64,000 bases of DNA from Takakia lepidozioides (Eukaryota > Streptophyta > Takakiopsida > Takakiales > Takakiaceae). Below are positions 11,826-23,104 of the stretch, piece by piece; positions within the stretch are counted from its first letter, which is position 1; each line of letters opens with the position of its first letter. Location: assembly GCA_030704615.1 (NCBI GenBank), contig CM060732.1:11782001-11846000 (forward strand). The letters run 5' to 3'. The position numbers and the translations under genes are program-made. The notes under the pieces were generated by a model, which did not search any database, was not told where the DNA came from, and worked only from the letters and a program-made list of their open reading frames with translations.

Positions 11826-12140
11826 TGGTCTACTACCACGTGGCGCCCAGGGCCCATGGCCACGTGGCAGCAATGCTGCTCGTCGTGGCGCCGCCACGTC
11901 GGCGTCCACATCGTCGTCCTGCCGCGTCCATGTGTCACCGCGCTCGGTGAGTCGGTCCACTCATCGGAGGGAAAAGTCAAAGTCAATCCAAAAGGTCAGA
12001 CACACGGGCGGCCCGCCTGGTTACGCCACGTGGTTCTTCAGCATTAATCGCTTAATCGCTGAGCAGTTGTTCGCCCGTCTGCGTCCTTTGCCACTCCAAT
12101 CATTGGATGTCCAACCCAACTACCACGTCTGTTGTAACTA
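11826..12140. promoter_or_regulatory. G-box cluster in GC-rich island
   Basis: Three perfect CCACGTGG sites (11,836-11,843; 11,860-11,867; 12,026-12,033) plus a GCCACGTCGGC site near 11,894 lie within 200 bp of a GC-rich island in otherwise AT-rich DNA. CACGTG is the binding core for plant bZIP and bHLH factors. No downstream gene is recognisable, so the target is unknown. Confidence 0.33.
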
Positions 12141-12237
12141 GTCGTTTGTAACTTCCAGGTTGATCCAGTTTTTGACTTTTATGACTCAAAATGAGTCGTT
12201 ACCCCAGTGGTAAATGACACGAATGCTTCTAGTGATT

Positions 12238-13365
12238 CCAGGTCAGTCATATCATGAAAGCACCATAGTTTGCACCATCATCTCAAAAATTCATTTCAAA
12301 CTCATTTCAAAAACCAGATTGCAGGTTTGGTTTGAAGTTGATGTTTTAGAACCAAGATACAAGCAAGATTCTTAAAAATGAAGAAGAAACAACAGGGTTG
12401 AGCCCCCTTAAGCAGGTATAGGCCTGGAATGGTATTTTAAAGCCTCATAAAATAGCTCTGCCAAGGTGAAAGAGCAGCTCAGAAACCCCTGTTTGTTATC
12501 AAGCCATGAAACCAAAATGATATGAGGGCCTTGAAGAATGTGTGTTATCTATCAAGCCTATCCTTTTGATCCATCAGAGTCATACCAAGAAGTTTCATTT
12601 TAGAGCCAAGTATCAAAGCAGTCAGAGTAATAACTGCTATTTTGTACCCTTGTACCCTTCATAGCTTAATTCCTACACATGCAAATGTGGTTGTAAAAAA
12701 CCAGAAACAGGGATAAGGAGAGAAGCAGATCTCATTGGAGCTGCTTGGAGCAGGTCTGAAGCGGCATGCATGGTGGCAGTTTGAAACAGCAAATGGCATC
12801 AACAGCCTAGGCAGCAGCAGTATCCACATTTGCAAGAACAGGAGCTGCAAGCTTCAAGAAATCAAGACAAGTGAAGACCCTCACCTGTGCCCGTCCCAAA
12901 AATCACCACATAGCGATGTGTGTTAGTGAGGATGCAGCAGGTGAGTGGCAGGTCTTCACAGTTGCTATCCATGTCAGTGTTGAATTCTAAAGCATGTACA
13001 GATCACAATTCAAGCAAGGGTAAACTCAAAAAACCTTGAGTGTTTGTGGTATGCCCTGCGCCATGGTGTCCAACAGATCGTCTCCAACAGAACGCAATCA
13101 AAGTAGAAGCGTTCACAGATAGAGAATGGCTCATACAAAAAGAGAGCAACATCTAATCTGTAGATAAATAGGGATAGAGTACTTCCCAACGAGGAGTAAA
13201 AGCACCGCTGCAAAATAAAGAACCATGAGTTTCTGAGCAAAGCGATCACCGCTTTGTCGTCTGCCAGAGAGGAATCTGCCTAACTGCCAATGCGCATCCC
13301 AAGAGCCAGCCATCACGAGTACCATGTAGCAGCAAGGGAGCAGGTTATACGGCGCATCATCAAGG
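12238..13365. repeat. Dispersed repeat X, copy 1
   Basis: High-identity match to 20,752-22,720 over its whole length, except that copy 2 carries about 814 extra bp (20,849-21,662). The boundary in copy 1 (GGTTTGGTTTGAAG) looks like a deletion between short TTTGG/GGTTT repeats. Copy 1 contains structured motif S1. No coding capacity recognised. Confidence 0.65.
12871..12959. other. Structured motif S1 (89 nt)
   Basis: Folds as an outer 9-bp stem GTGAAGACC/GGTCTTCAC, an 8-bp stem CTCACCTG/CAGGTGAG, and a central hairpin CACAT-AGCG-ATGTG, with the single-strand block GTTAGTGAGGATG. Stems covary with S3 while the loops are conserved. Strand of any RNA unknown. Confidence 0.55.
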
Positions 13366-13371
13366 TTCAGT

Positions 13372-14115
13372 TACTCCCCCCCCCCCCCCCACATTCTTTT
13401 TTTTTCTTTGTTGCCCCCTCTCTTGGGGAAACAAAAGGGACAGATCCTACCTCTGTCAGGGACTTACGTTGGTAGTAAGACTTACCTTCACATATAGAAT
13501 TAATCCGGGTTTTCCAGATATCCTCTACAAATCCCTTCACACAAGCATCAATCTGCTGTGTGTGAGTTGCCCAAAAACTAGGCCTCAGAAGGGGCTGGGC
13601 TTTTGGCTTAGCCTCGACTTTTTCAAAGTTAGTAAACAGAGGTACATGCACAATTCCCTTGATAGATTTGAAGAGAGTGTTTCTTTGGTGAGAGAACCCC
13701 GGACAGTGTATCAGAAAATGAATAATGTCTTCAGGTTGCCCACAGACATGGTTGGACACTACAGCGTCTAAGTCAGATTTATCCAGCAGGGTGGAGACTT
13801 GCGGTTCCAGGTCCAGGTCCTGGAGAATCTCTTCTACTGTCTTCTACCAGGACTTAGCCTGTTTGACAGATCGGTGGGCGGTCCTGTTTCCAAGATATAG
13901 AGTCGATTAACTTAGGATATTTGGTGTTGGACATATGTTGCAGCTGAACCCACCATCTGACCTTGAATTTATCTTGTCGGGAGCTTAAAAGAGAGCAGCA
14001 CAGAAGAGAGGGAAGATACTTTTTGTCATGTCAAGACAAAGACAGGACCCCTAAGGTCGTTGTCATGAAAGAATAAATAGACATATCAGCCACTTAACAG
14101 TGGCACCATCCATCA
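13372..14115 (-). pseudogene. LINE-tail fragment 2 (RT C-terminal knuckle)
   Basis: The 130-aa minus ORF (13,367-13,759) has CGQPEDIIHFLIHCPGFSHQ, the C-x(n)-C-H-C knuckle found near the C-terminus of non-LTR (LINE) reverse transcriptases, then FKSIKGIVHVPLFTNFEK and an IWKTRINSICEGKSYY segment. The 5' part (13,750-13,860) continues with the LEPQVSTLLD block seen in other copies, and the tail (13,880-14,090) carries the family 3' sequence. 13,372-13,420 is half of a foldback hairpin. The fragment lacks the polymerase palm. Confidence 0.6.
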
Positions 14116-15130
14116 ATCATCAAGCTTATAAATCCAGAATTACTTTATATTTACCTTGTTGTGTCATGAGCTTTGATTTTCAGCTGTAGCAAGAAATAAA
14201 GGTATAGGGATGTTCTGGAAAACTTACCAGACATATCCACATCCCCTGTGGGGGCAAGCTGTACTGCACACCAGTCTAAACAAATACTGGCAATGCAAGG
14301 TATTTAAATCTATGATATCCAAGTGTTCATTTCTTTTCAAGAAAACCCTCCATGACACCCATGGGGTTTTAGTAAGTATGCTTGGATTACAGCTTGCAAA
14401 CAATAAATCTGTATGACTATATGACCTGCAACACATCAAGGCCAAAATATGGCCCAAGTACCCGCCATCCCACCCAGACCTATGTAAGTGTATCATGATC
14501 TTGACTGCATACACATCCTGTGACAGTTATATGATACTGTCAGTATACCCTTCACATCATTCCACATTTGACCATGTCATTACACCATGTCCAGGGGGTA
14601 TTTCCACTTGACCACCCTAGCTGCCTCAAAAACCAGTTACCATTTATATTACTGCCATATTTCAGTGTCAGCCGAATAGCCACAGGCAGAAACTTCATCA
14701 TACCCTGGCCTAAGCATCTAGCTAACAAAGCCATCTGGGCTGGAACATAATAGGGGCCTTTTACCAACAGAGGTAGCCGAGTAGCTGCAGCAACCATTTC
14801 CTTGCAGCCTCTCACTTTGTTTCCAACTACCATAAGGTAAGCAAATCAAACTAGGGCCTGGAAAACAGATGTGTGTCTCTCACACACGCCATCATAAATC
14901 AGGTTGTCACCATATAACAGAGGTTTTCCACTGGCTGGGCCGAACTAGCCCATCATAGAAAACATTACACTTGTTCTTCAAAAATCAAGTAAGGAAAGAG
15001 GTAGGATCAAGAAAAACCATAGAGTAGTTTAGTTTTTCAACATTTTAAGATGAGTCCCTGGCAAGCGATTCCTTCCCCTGCTCTGCAATCCCACTTGGCA
15101 TCCAGCAGCACCTAGACATCAAAATATTAA
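14116..15130. other. No gene seen
   Basis: One 93-aa minus ORF (14,552-14,833) without recognisable motifs. Otherwise non-coding by inspection. Confidence 0.35.
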
Positions 15131-15219
15131 GTGGAAGCCCTCACCTGTGCCCGTCCCAAAAACAACCACAACGCATTGTGAGTTAGTGAGGATGCACGAG
15201 GTGAGTAGCAGGCTTCCAC
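15131..15219. other. Structured motif S3 (89 nt)
   Basis: Same length and layout as S1: outer stem GTGGAAGCC/GGCTTCCAC, CTCACCT/AGGTGAG, central hairpin CACAA-CGCA-TTGTG, conserved GTTAGTGAGGATG. Three outer pairs and one hairpin pair differ from S1 with both partners changed. Confidence 0.6.
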
Positions 15220-15229
15220 ACTTGCTATC

Positions 15230-15827
15230 GAGGTCAAATACACTTCAATCTAAGCGCAGAGAATGCCAAAGCAAGCAAGGAAGCAAAACCAACAGAAAAA
15301 GAACATTTTTTACTGTTGGGGGGAGAGTCGCCATCTCTCCACAAGCCTAACCGTGCAGGGAGGACTCCGTCAGCAACACAGCAATGCTACCTTAACCAAA
15401 GCAAGGTCTTGCCAAGCACAAGAAAAAAAGAGCTTGGTCTCAAAAGGTAGGGTTTATAAAGGGAGGGAGAGAAACTTCCTTGTGCCGCCATTCATCAAAG
15501 ATCCAGAGGAGGGCTCCTAGGGAAACGTCATAGGCATGCAGGTGGTACCTCCGCCATCACTGCCGCGGTTCCCTTGTGCAGCAAAAAAACAGACAACTGA
15601 GACATGGAATCTTCCCTCATCTCTAAGCCACCGCCATCGCCTTAAAGAGCCCGCCCAGGCATCGCTCACAGGAGCCATAAACACTCAAGGATTGGCAGCT
15701 CAAGGTATCTGCAGCACGAGCACCATCGCTCTTCACAAGCCGCCATTGCGCGCGCTCTCGCAGCGCAAAAAGAAAGACATTAGGGTTGCGCAGGGTTTTC
15801 CCCTGTCTGGCCCGTCATTCATCCTTC
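15230..15827. other. GC-rich stretch, no supported gene
   Basis: A 134-aa plus ORF (15,536-15,940) is low-complexity and runs into the TTTCATCC dyad array, so it is not called as a gene. The composition is leader-like. Confidence 0.25.
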
Positions 15828-16090
15828 TCAGGATGAAAAACATCCGCCAGTCTGTCCGCCCGACGGACGTTGTCCGTTTCTCATCCGTGGAAGATGAAAG
15901 ACATCGTGCTTTCATCCTGTCTTGCACTCAACGGATGTAGTCCGTATTTCATCTAGGTTAGATGAAAAAACATGGAGGGTTTTTTTACCTGTCTTGCCCT
16001 GTATTTAGGTTCCGTCAGATGAAGTTCTTTTTTCATCCAAGTTGGATTGAAAAAGTAGAAACTGACGGAAGTTTTGCAACTCACCGGTTT
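15828..16090. repeat. TTTCATCC/GGATGAAA dyad array, block 1
   Basis: Repeated inverted pairs such as TTCATCT..AGATGAA and TTTTTTCATCC-AAGTT-GGATTGAAAAA, each with a 4-6 bp centre, several within 260 bp. Related blocks are at 17.2-17.8 and 22.8-23.1 kb. Confidence 0.5.
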
Positions 16091-16239
16091 TTTTAGTGAA
16101 GAAATATTTCACTAGGATTTTTAAAAAAAAAAATCATTTTGGATTAAAAATATCCAAAATTCCCTGCAACCCAATTTTGCAATTTTTTCCAATTTCCTCA
16201 AAAATGGAAGACGGGACAACAATTCCATAAGCCCAGTGT

Positions 16240-16392
16240 CTAGAAGGAGAGAGATGGAGAGAGAGGGAGACATCAGGGGGCAACAAAGAAAATAAAAGAA
16301 GGTGGGGGGGGGAGTGACTGAGCAGCTGCTGCTGCTCAGTTACTCCTCCCCCCCCACATTTTTTTTTTCTTTGTTGCCCCTTCTCTTGGGGA
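16240..16392. repeat. Foldback element FB1
   Basis: Near-perfect inverted repeat: (GA)n, GGGGGCAACAAAGAAAA, G-tract, GTGACTGAGCAGC at the centre, mirrored by GCTGCTCAGTTAC, C-tract, T-run, TTTGTTGCCCC. One arm alone is also found at 13,372 and about 17,130. The right arm overlaps the start of LINE fragment 3. Confidence 0.6.
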
Positions 16393-17125
16393 AACAAAAG
16401 GGACAGATCCTACCTCTGTCAGGGACTGACGTTGGTAGTAAGACTTACCTTCACATATAGAATCAATCCGGGTTTTCCAGATATTCTCTACAAATCCCTT
16501 CACACAAGCATCAATCTGCTGTGTGTGAGATGCCCAAAAACTAGGCCTCAGAAGGGGCTGGGCTTTTGGCTCAGCCTTGATTTTTTCAAAGTTAGTAAAC
16601 AGAGGTACATGCACAATTCCCTTGATAGATTTGAAGAGAGCGTCTCTTTGGTGAGAGAACCCCGGACAGTGTATCAGAAAATGAGTACTGTCTTCAGATT
16701 GCCCACACAACGGGCAATTGCACTCTCCTTTCCTCTCTGCTTCTGTTTGCTGTTCAAAGGTAGGCTTCCTGCCCTAAGTTTAAATTTCAGTCTAGTGCCG
16801 AGAGTGGGTAGACCCTTGAGGTCATCCAAGATGTCCTCCCCCATGTCACTGACTGGAAACAAGTTCAGGGAAGTTTTTTGCCTAACTTCATTTTCATCAT
16901 ACAATCTCATGGCAACAGACATGGTTGGACACTACAGCCTTTGAGTCAGATTTATCCAACAGGGTGAAGACTTGCGGTTCCAGGTCCAGGTCCTTGAGGA
17001 TATCTTCTACTGTCTTCTGCCAGAACTTAGTCTGTTTGACAGGTCGGTGGGCCGTCCTGTTTCAAAGATATAGAGTCGATTAACTTAGGATATCTGGTGT
17101 TGGACATATGCTGCAGCCTAACCCC
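16362..17125 (-). pseudogene. LINE-tail fragment 3
   Basis: The 124-aa minus ORF 16,336-16,710 carries CGQSEDSTHFLIHCPGFSHQ and the same downstream blocks as fragment 2. Upstream, 16,674-16,922 encodes MSVAMRLYDENEVRQKTSLN and DMGEDILDDLKGLPTLGT blocks, and 16,930-17,020 the LEPQVFTLLD block. It therefore covers more of the LINE C-terminus than fragment 2, with frame breaks. No palm motif, so not mobile. Confidence 0.62.
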
Positions 17126-17219
17126 ACCATCCGACCCTCCCCCCCCCCCCAACCATTTTTTTTCATTGTTGACCCCTCTCTCCCTCTGTCTCCCTCCTCG
17201 GAATTGGCCGGTTGCATCA

Positions 17220-17845
17220 GTGTTCTTTTCATGATTTTCTATCTATACTAGATGGACTCTAAAAGGTGTTTTCACCCGACTTGTAAAGGTTTTCTATCCA
17301 TACCGGAAGAATCACCTAGGTGGACACTAAAATACCTTTAAAAAGGACCTATAATTTTTCATTCCTCTTTTATTGACTTTCATCTATATGAGCCACCAGA
17401 GAATGAGGAATTACCTCCGTAGGGGTTATGACACTGGCATCCTATCTATAATTTTTCCATCCATGCCGGATGAAAAATACCAAGATTTGAATTCGTTTTA
17501 TTCCTCCTTTATGCCTTTTTTTCCGTACTGGATGAGGCTTTCTCTTAAGGGATGACGAATTACCTGTTAGGATGAGAAACCCCTGCCCTGGATGATGTAT
17601 ACTATTTTTTCATCCTGCTGATGGACCTCATCCAAATAAATGAACCTATTTATTTTTTCATCTGAACCGGATGAAAAAAGCAGCTTATGATGGTTATGGA
17701 GAATTTTTAATTACCTTAATTATTGCTAATTAAGGAGTGAAACCCTAACTCCTACCCTATAATCTACTGTTTAAACCTAGCTAACGGATGACATCCGTCG
17801 GGTTTTTGAGATAAAGGGTATTGATTATTCATCCTCCGGATGAAA
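17220..17845. repeat. TTTCATCC/GGATGAAA dyad array, block 2
   Basis: At least five dyads, including CCATCC-ATGCC-GGATGAAAAA (about 17,459), TTTTTTCATCTGAACCGGAT (about 17,656) and TTCATCC-TCC-GGATGAA (about 17,828), and a GGATGACATCC palindrome at about 17,784. Short unsupported ORFs only. Confidence 0.5.
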
Positions 17846-18024
17846 AATCGGGCTCTGCCCTAGGGTGTCTCTCCCGCTGTCAGCTGCACTCCTCGTGCTG
17901 CTGTGCTCGCGAGTTATGGCGTCTTAGCTCTGCTGCTACCCTGTCTGCTGCTTCATGCCGGACGAGCTCCAGGGGATGCGCAATGGCGGCGTCTTGTCTC
18001 TTCTCACAGACGGGAGAACCCGTT

Positions 18025-18740
18025 GTGATGGCATCGTTCCTTTCCCTCCTGTGGCTTTTATGTTTCGCAGCGGCGCTTAGGTGGGGAAGTATATTGCTCT
18101 CTCTCCCTTCTTAAACCTAACATTTGTATGCTTCGCTTCTCCTTAGCTGTGCTGGAGGTGGCGGTTGGTGGCGATGGCGCAGAGTTACCTCCCCAATCGC
18201 TCAAGGTGCTTTTGGTGAAGGGTTCATTTACTTCATATCTTTCTCTCTGTTTTTGGGGTTCTTAGTTGACATCGATAACAAGTGTAGGGGCCACAATCCT
18301 CACTAACCCATTGGTTTTTGTGGGGGCTTGTGATGGGACTAGGTGAGGATCCCTACCTACTTTGAATTCTCTTGAGCTTGCAGATAAGGATATGTGCAAA
18401 AGGAACATACTGCTGCTGCCTGCAGCCCCGATTTTGGCCCGCTTGCTCCCGGTTTGACATGATGATGCTTGCTTTTGACTTATCTTTTGCTGCTGCTGAT
18501 GGAGCACTTCAGCCTGGCAGCCTTGTCTCATGCAGCACTGCATGTGAATCCTACCCTGTCTTGAATCTTTGACAGCTTTGCCTGTGGATTTTTAGACTAG
18601 GTTCCCTTTTTTTGGCCTTAAAAGAGGATGATGGTGTGTGTAAGGGAAAAGTCATAAGTGGCTGTTTGGCTCTAAGGATGAGGAGACCTGAGTTTTGTTA
18701 AAGAAGACAGCCTGATAAGGCAATGACAGGCCGTTTTCAG
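18025..18740. repeat. Dispersed repeat R, copy 1 (with damaged motif S4)
   Basis: Matches 50,100-50,870 and 58,665-59,440 at high identity, from a GTGATGGCATCG start to GAAGACAGCCTGATAAGGCA. It contains S4 (18,283-18,356, minus orientation), in which 22 nt forming the 3' strand of the second stem are missing. Only short ORFs. The origin of the repeat is unknown. Confidence 0.65.
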
Positions 18741-18879
18741 ACCTGGACTTGTTGTGGAATGGAGCATAGTGAGGTTCTATTTGCAAAACATGACATTAGC
18801 CTCCTATGAAACAGTGACAATAAGCTCTAAAGGACTCTGGCCAGTGATTAGTTACTTTATTTTGCCATATGAACAGGCA

Positions 18880-19570
18880 CCTGCATTGTATGATTTATCT
18901 TGGCCAAGTGGGCTTGGTCTTGGGCACTCAAATTGTATCTGTGTCCATATCTGGATGCTGTGACAGGGCAGGCCTTTCTTCCATGCCAAAAATGCCTACA
19001 TGATGCTATCTTGGGGGCAACTGTACATGATGAAGAATGAAGTCGCAGTCAGTCTTGTCATGCCCAAAGTGATCACTTGGTTGCATGTTTGGAGTCTGAT
19101 TTACTGCAGGCTGGACCAGCAAGAGTCCTATGTGCACAGGTCCTGAATATATATAATGACAGGCTGTTCTTACATACCCAGAAGGCCTTGCACGATGCAT
19201 GCTTTGGGGTGCTTACATTTGGCCAAATGTGAAGCTGCAATATGGCTTGCCATGCCCAAGAAGTGTACTTGGTGGCAAGCCCGAAGTGTAATTAATTGCA
19301 GGCTGGTCCTTCCTGCTGCCGGTGTGAACACTCCCTGAATGTGTGTTGTAGGCAGGAGGGCTGTTCTTACCTACTTTGCATACTGCTTGTCTTGGATCAC
19401 CTCAAGGTACTTGTGTATACATATCTTGGATCTGTAATGTGGCAAGATGCTCTTATATGCCCATGATATCTTGCATGGTACATATCTTATGGATAACTAT
19501 GGATGATGTAATCTGAGGCTGCAATCTGACTTATATTGTGCAAGTGGGTCACTTGGGTACATGACAGGAA
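18880..19570. repeat. Degenerate tandem repeat, about 170-bp period
   Basis: About four to five diverged units share, in order, a CATGCCCAA block, an (A/G)TCACTTGG or GTACTTGG block, a GCAGGCTGG block and a GGCTGTTCTTAC block (for example near 19,061, 19,251 and 19,358). No coding capacity recognised. Confidence 0.45.
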
Positions 19571-19724
19571 TCTGATTATGAACATACCCCGCCCTCCCAC
19601 CCTGTTTTATCATGACTGAATGGGTGGCGTCACTTGGTGTGTTATGACAAGACTGGAAATGTTAGATGGAGCCCTGTCATGGGGCTGTTTATGTCTTTAA
19701 TTGACAGTGACCCTAGTTGGTCTT

Positions 19725-20465
19725 GTCATGTCTTGACATGACATGAATATCTTCCCTCTCTCTTTTTAACTTTTTCTGCAGAGGGGTCAACTCTGAGGTT
19801 AAGAAAACCATGCTTTGTCGCATTATTAGACCTGCCTTGGAGTACGGATCTGCAATATGGGTTGATAAATCTGACTTAGAGGCTTGTAGTGTCCAAAGCC
19901 ATGTCTGTTGCCATGAGATTGTCTGATGAAAATGAAGTTAGGCAAAAAAACTTCCCTGAACTTGTTTCCAGTCAGTGACATGGGGGAGGACATCTTGGAT
20001 GACCTCAAGGGTCTAACCACTCTCGGCACTAGACTGAAATTTAAACTCAGGGCAGGAAGCCTACCTTGAACAACAGAAACAGAAGGAAAGAGAAGCAGAG
20101 AGGGAAAGGGAGAGTGCAATTGCCGTTGTGTGGGCAATCTGAAGACAATACTCATTTTTTGATACACTGTCCGGGGTTCTCTCACCAAAGTGATGCTCTC
20201 TTCAAATCTATCAAGGGAATTGTGCATGTACCTCTGTTTACCAACTTTGAAAATCTCAAGGCTGAGCCAAAAGCCCAGGCCCTCCTGAGGCCTAGTTATT
20301 GGGCAAGTCACACACAACAGTTGATGCTTGTGTGAAGGGATCTCTAGAGGATATCTGGAAACCTAGATTAATTATATATATGAAGGTAAGTATTACTACC
20401 AACGTCAGCCCCTGACAGAGGCAGGTTCTGTCCTTTTGTTTCCGCTCAAACTGGGCGCGGGGGTC
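19725..20465 (+). pseudogene. LINE-tail fragment 4
   Basis: Plus-strand copy of the LINE family. It begins with EVKKTMLCRIIRPALEYGSA followed by IW (about 19,797-19,860), the LEYGxxIW segment typical of the non-LTR RT thumb/C-terminal region. It continues through the SDENEVRQK, DMGEDILDDLKGL and THFLIHCPGFSHQ blocks to about 20,400. Several frame breaks. It is the most 5'-complete of the four fragments and best identifies the family as a non-LTR retrotransposon. Confidence 0.65.
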
Positions 20466-20576
20466 AATGGCCACAAGGCTACGGCAAACAACGTCTTATG
20501 AGTACAATCTTTTTAACTTTTTCTGCACCCTCTCTCCATTGTGGTTTGTTTACTTTTGTGAACAGCAAAAAAGAGA

Positions 20577-20750
20577 GGGAAGTTATACATGTCATGTCAA
20601 GACATGGACAAGACCGCTAAGGTCATTGTCATTGAAAGACAAAACAGCCCTTTACAGGGCACCATCTAACAGTCCCTTTCATGTTTACAATCTCATTTGA
20701 ATACCCCATTAATTTCAGGGGTCTCTGAAAAAACAGGGTGGGAGAGTGGG
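20577..20750. repeat. LINE-family tail sequence
   Basis: Matches 5437-5612 closely: GTCATGTCAAGACATGGACA, CCGCTAAGGTCATTGTCATT, and AAACAGGGTGGGAG. The opposite-orientation GTCATGTCTTGACATGAC is at about 19,726, so fragment 4 is bounded by inverted copies of this segment. Confidence 0.5.
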
Positions 20751-20751
20751 A

Positions 20752-22720
20752 TTCCAGGTCAATCATATCATGAAAGCACCATAGTTTGCACCATCATTTC
20801 AAAAACTCATTTCAAACTCATTTCAAAAACCAGATTGTAGGTTTGGGGATATTTCCCAGAATCAAGCTCATAGCACTTCAAGTTGAAACAGCCAGCCATT
20901 CATGCCTTAAGTATTTGCAAGTAGACATAACACCTTAGCAAAACAAGTTGTGAAAACCAGATTGCAGGTCGGGGGACAGTCCCCAAGACTCATGCTAAAA
21001 AACAATTCAAGTTGAGTTTGAAACAGTCAGTTCAAACAAATATGCCTTAAGCATTTGCTGGTTTACATCATGTTTCCTCTTGCCCTATTGGCATGGTTCA
21101 AGACATGGTATATATCATGAGGCTGCATGCCAACATCTAGGTTTTGAACAAGTCTTCTCCCTAGAAGCTATTGCTGGCCTGAAGGTGACGTTTCAGTGTC
21201 GTGCCACAAGCAGGAATCATAAAACAAAAGCAAGGCAATTTATCCCAAATTTGCCTGCTATCAGCCCTCAAATTCAGACTGCTATGAGAGCCTTAATGAG
21301 TGTGTGTGTTCCCTAAACAAGGCGCGTACCTGTTGACCAACAGAGTCAAGCTGGGAGGTTTCATTCCAAAGCTAGTTTGGTGATGTATCAATGCTAAACC
21401 ACAAGCAGTAAACATGAAACCTATGCAAGGTTGAGTGTTCCAAAACAGATCTAGGTCTTGAGTGGTATTCCAGAACCTCCAAAGAAACTCAGAAGAACCC
21501 TGCCTGCCAGCATCATGCCAGTCACCTTCCCTGACTGAGCTTTGCAACTGCCTGGTCTACCAACCTGCTTCTTTCAGAGGCCTTTAAATTGAGAGTCTTT
21601 AACGGGCCAAGGCAAACAAAATCCAGGTCTTGAGCATTTCACTTCCCTAAGAAACAGTACTGGTTTGAAGTTGATGTTTCAGAACCAAGATACAAGCAAA
21701 ATTCTTAAAAATGAAGAAGAAACAACAGGGCTGAGCCCCCTTAAGCAGGTATAGGCCTGGAATGGTATTTTAAGGCCTCATAAAATAGCTCTGCTAAGGT
21801 AAAAGAGCAGCTTAGAAACCATTGTTTGGTATCACGCCATGAAACCAAAATGATATGAGGGCCTTGAAGAATGTGTGTTATCTATCAAAGCCTATCCTTT
21901 TGATCCATCAGAGTCATACCAAGAAGTTTCATTTCAGAGCCAAGTATCAAAGCAGCCAGAGTAATAACTGCTATTTTGTACCCTTGTACCCATCATAGTT
22001 TAACTCCTACACATGCAATGTGGTAGTAAAAACCAGAAAAAGAAAGAAACAAGGGTAAGGAGAGAAGCAGATCCTCATTGGAGCCGTCTTGGAGCAGGTC
22101 TGAAGCGGCATGGTGGCAGTTTGAAATAGCAAATGGCATCAACAGCCTAAGCAGCAGCAGTATCCACATTTGCAAGAACAGGAGCTGCAAGCTTCAAGAA
22201 ATCAAGACAAGTGAAGACCCTCACCTGTGCCCGTCCCAAAAATCACCACATAGCGATGTGTGTTAGTGAGGATGCAGCAGGTGAGTGGCAGGTCTTCACA
22301 GTTGCTATCCATGTCAGTGTTGAATTCTAAAGCATGCACAAATCACAATTCAAGCAAGGGTAAACTCAAAAAACCTTGAGTGTTTGTGGTATGCCCTGCG
22401 TCATGGCGTCCACCAGATCGTCTCCAACAGAACGCAATCAAAGTAGAAGCGTTCACAGATAGAGAATAGCTCATACAAAAAGAGAACAACATGAAATCTG
22501 TCGATAAATAGGGATAGAGTACTTCCCAATGAGGAGTAAAAGCGCCGCTGCAAAATAAAGAACCATGAGTTTCTGAGCAAAGCGATCATCGCTTTGTCGT
22601 CTGCCAGAGAGGAATCTGCCTAACTGCCAATGCGCATCCCAAGAGCCAGCCATCACGAGTACCATGTAGCAGCAGGGGAGTAGGTTTACACGGCGCATCA
22701 TCAAGGTTCACTGAAGCACG
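20752..22720. repeat. Dispersed repeat X, copy 2 (with motif S2)
   Basis: Copy of 12,238-13,365 plus an extra 814 bp (20,849-21,662) that contains internal repeats of the AAAACCAGATTG block. Carries S2 at 22,211-22,299, identical in stems to S1. No supported coding region. Confidence 0.65.
22211..22299. other. Structured motif S2 (89 nt)
   Basis: Same stems and loops as S1, located within repeat X copy 2; not an independent instance. Confidence 0.5.
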
Positions 22721-22769
22721 AGTTCAGTGCTGTGTGAAATGTGTTGGCCTGCTTAGGGCACAACTTCCC

Positions 22770-23075
22770 GATTTTCATCCAGGGTGGATTGAAAAAATCA
22801 CATTTTATCAAGAGGAAGCACTTTGTCAATGGATGACATCCAATAAAAAGGTATCTTTTAGGGTTATGGTATAGGCTTAGGTTTAATAACTGCCATCATT
22901 TATGATGGTTAGTTTTATTATCTCTTGGATTTTAAAATAGGTAACCATTATTCATGTAGTTCATCCAGTTTAGATGAAAGAAATAGTGGTAAACCAAGCT
23001 TTTCTGTACATTAAGTTTCATCATCCTATAATAATATCATCCAGATATGGATGAAAAAGGTTGGGATGAAAAAAC
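22770..23075. repeat. TTTCATCC/GGATGAAA dyad array, block 3
   Basis: Four dyads, for example TTTTCATCC-AGGGT-GGATTGAAAA (about 22,776), GGATGACATCC (about 22,835), CATCC-AGTTTA-GATGAAA (about 22,963) and CATCC-AGATAT-GGATGAAAAA (about 23,039). Immediately followed by foldback FB2. Confidence 0.5.
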
Positions 23076-23104
23076 TAAATAACCTCAAAAGGTTAAGGCC
23101 AATG

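Noticed and set aside
12871-12959. Hammerhead, twister or TPP riboswitch identity for the structured motif
   Set aside because: No CUGAUGA/GAAA hammerhead core, no twister core and no TPP CUGAGA element could be matched.
15536-15940. 134-aa plus-strand ORF as a gene
   Set aside because: Low-complexity composition, and it runs into the TTTCATCC dyad array; no motif.
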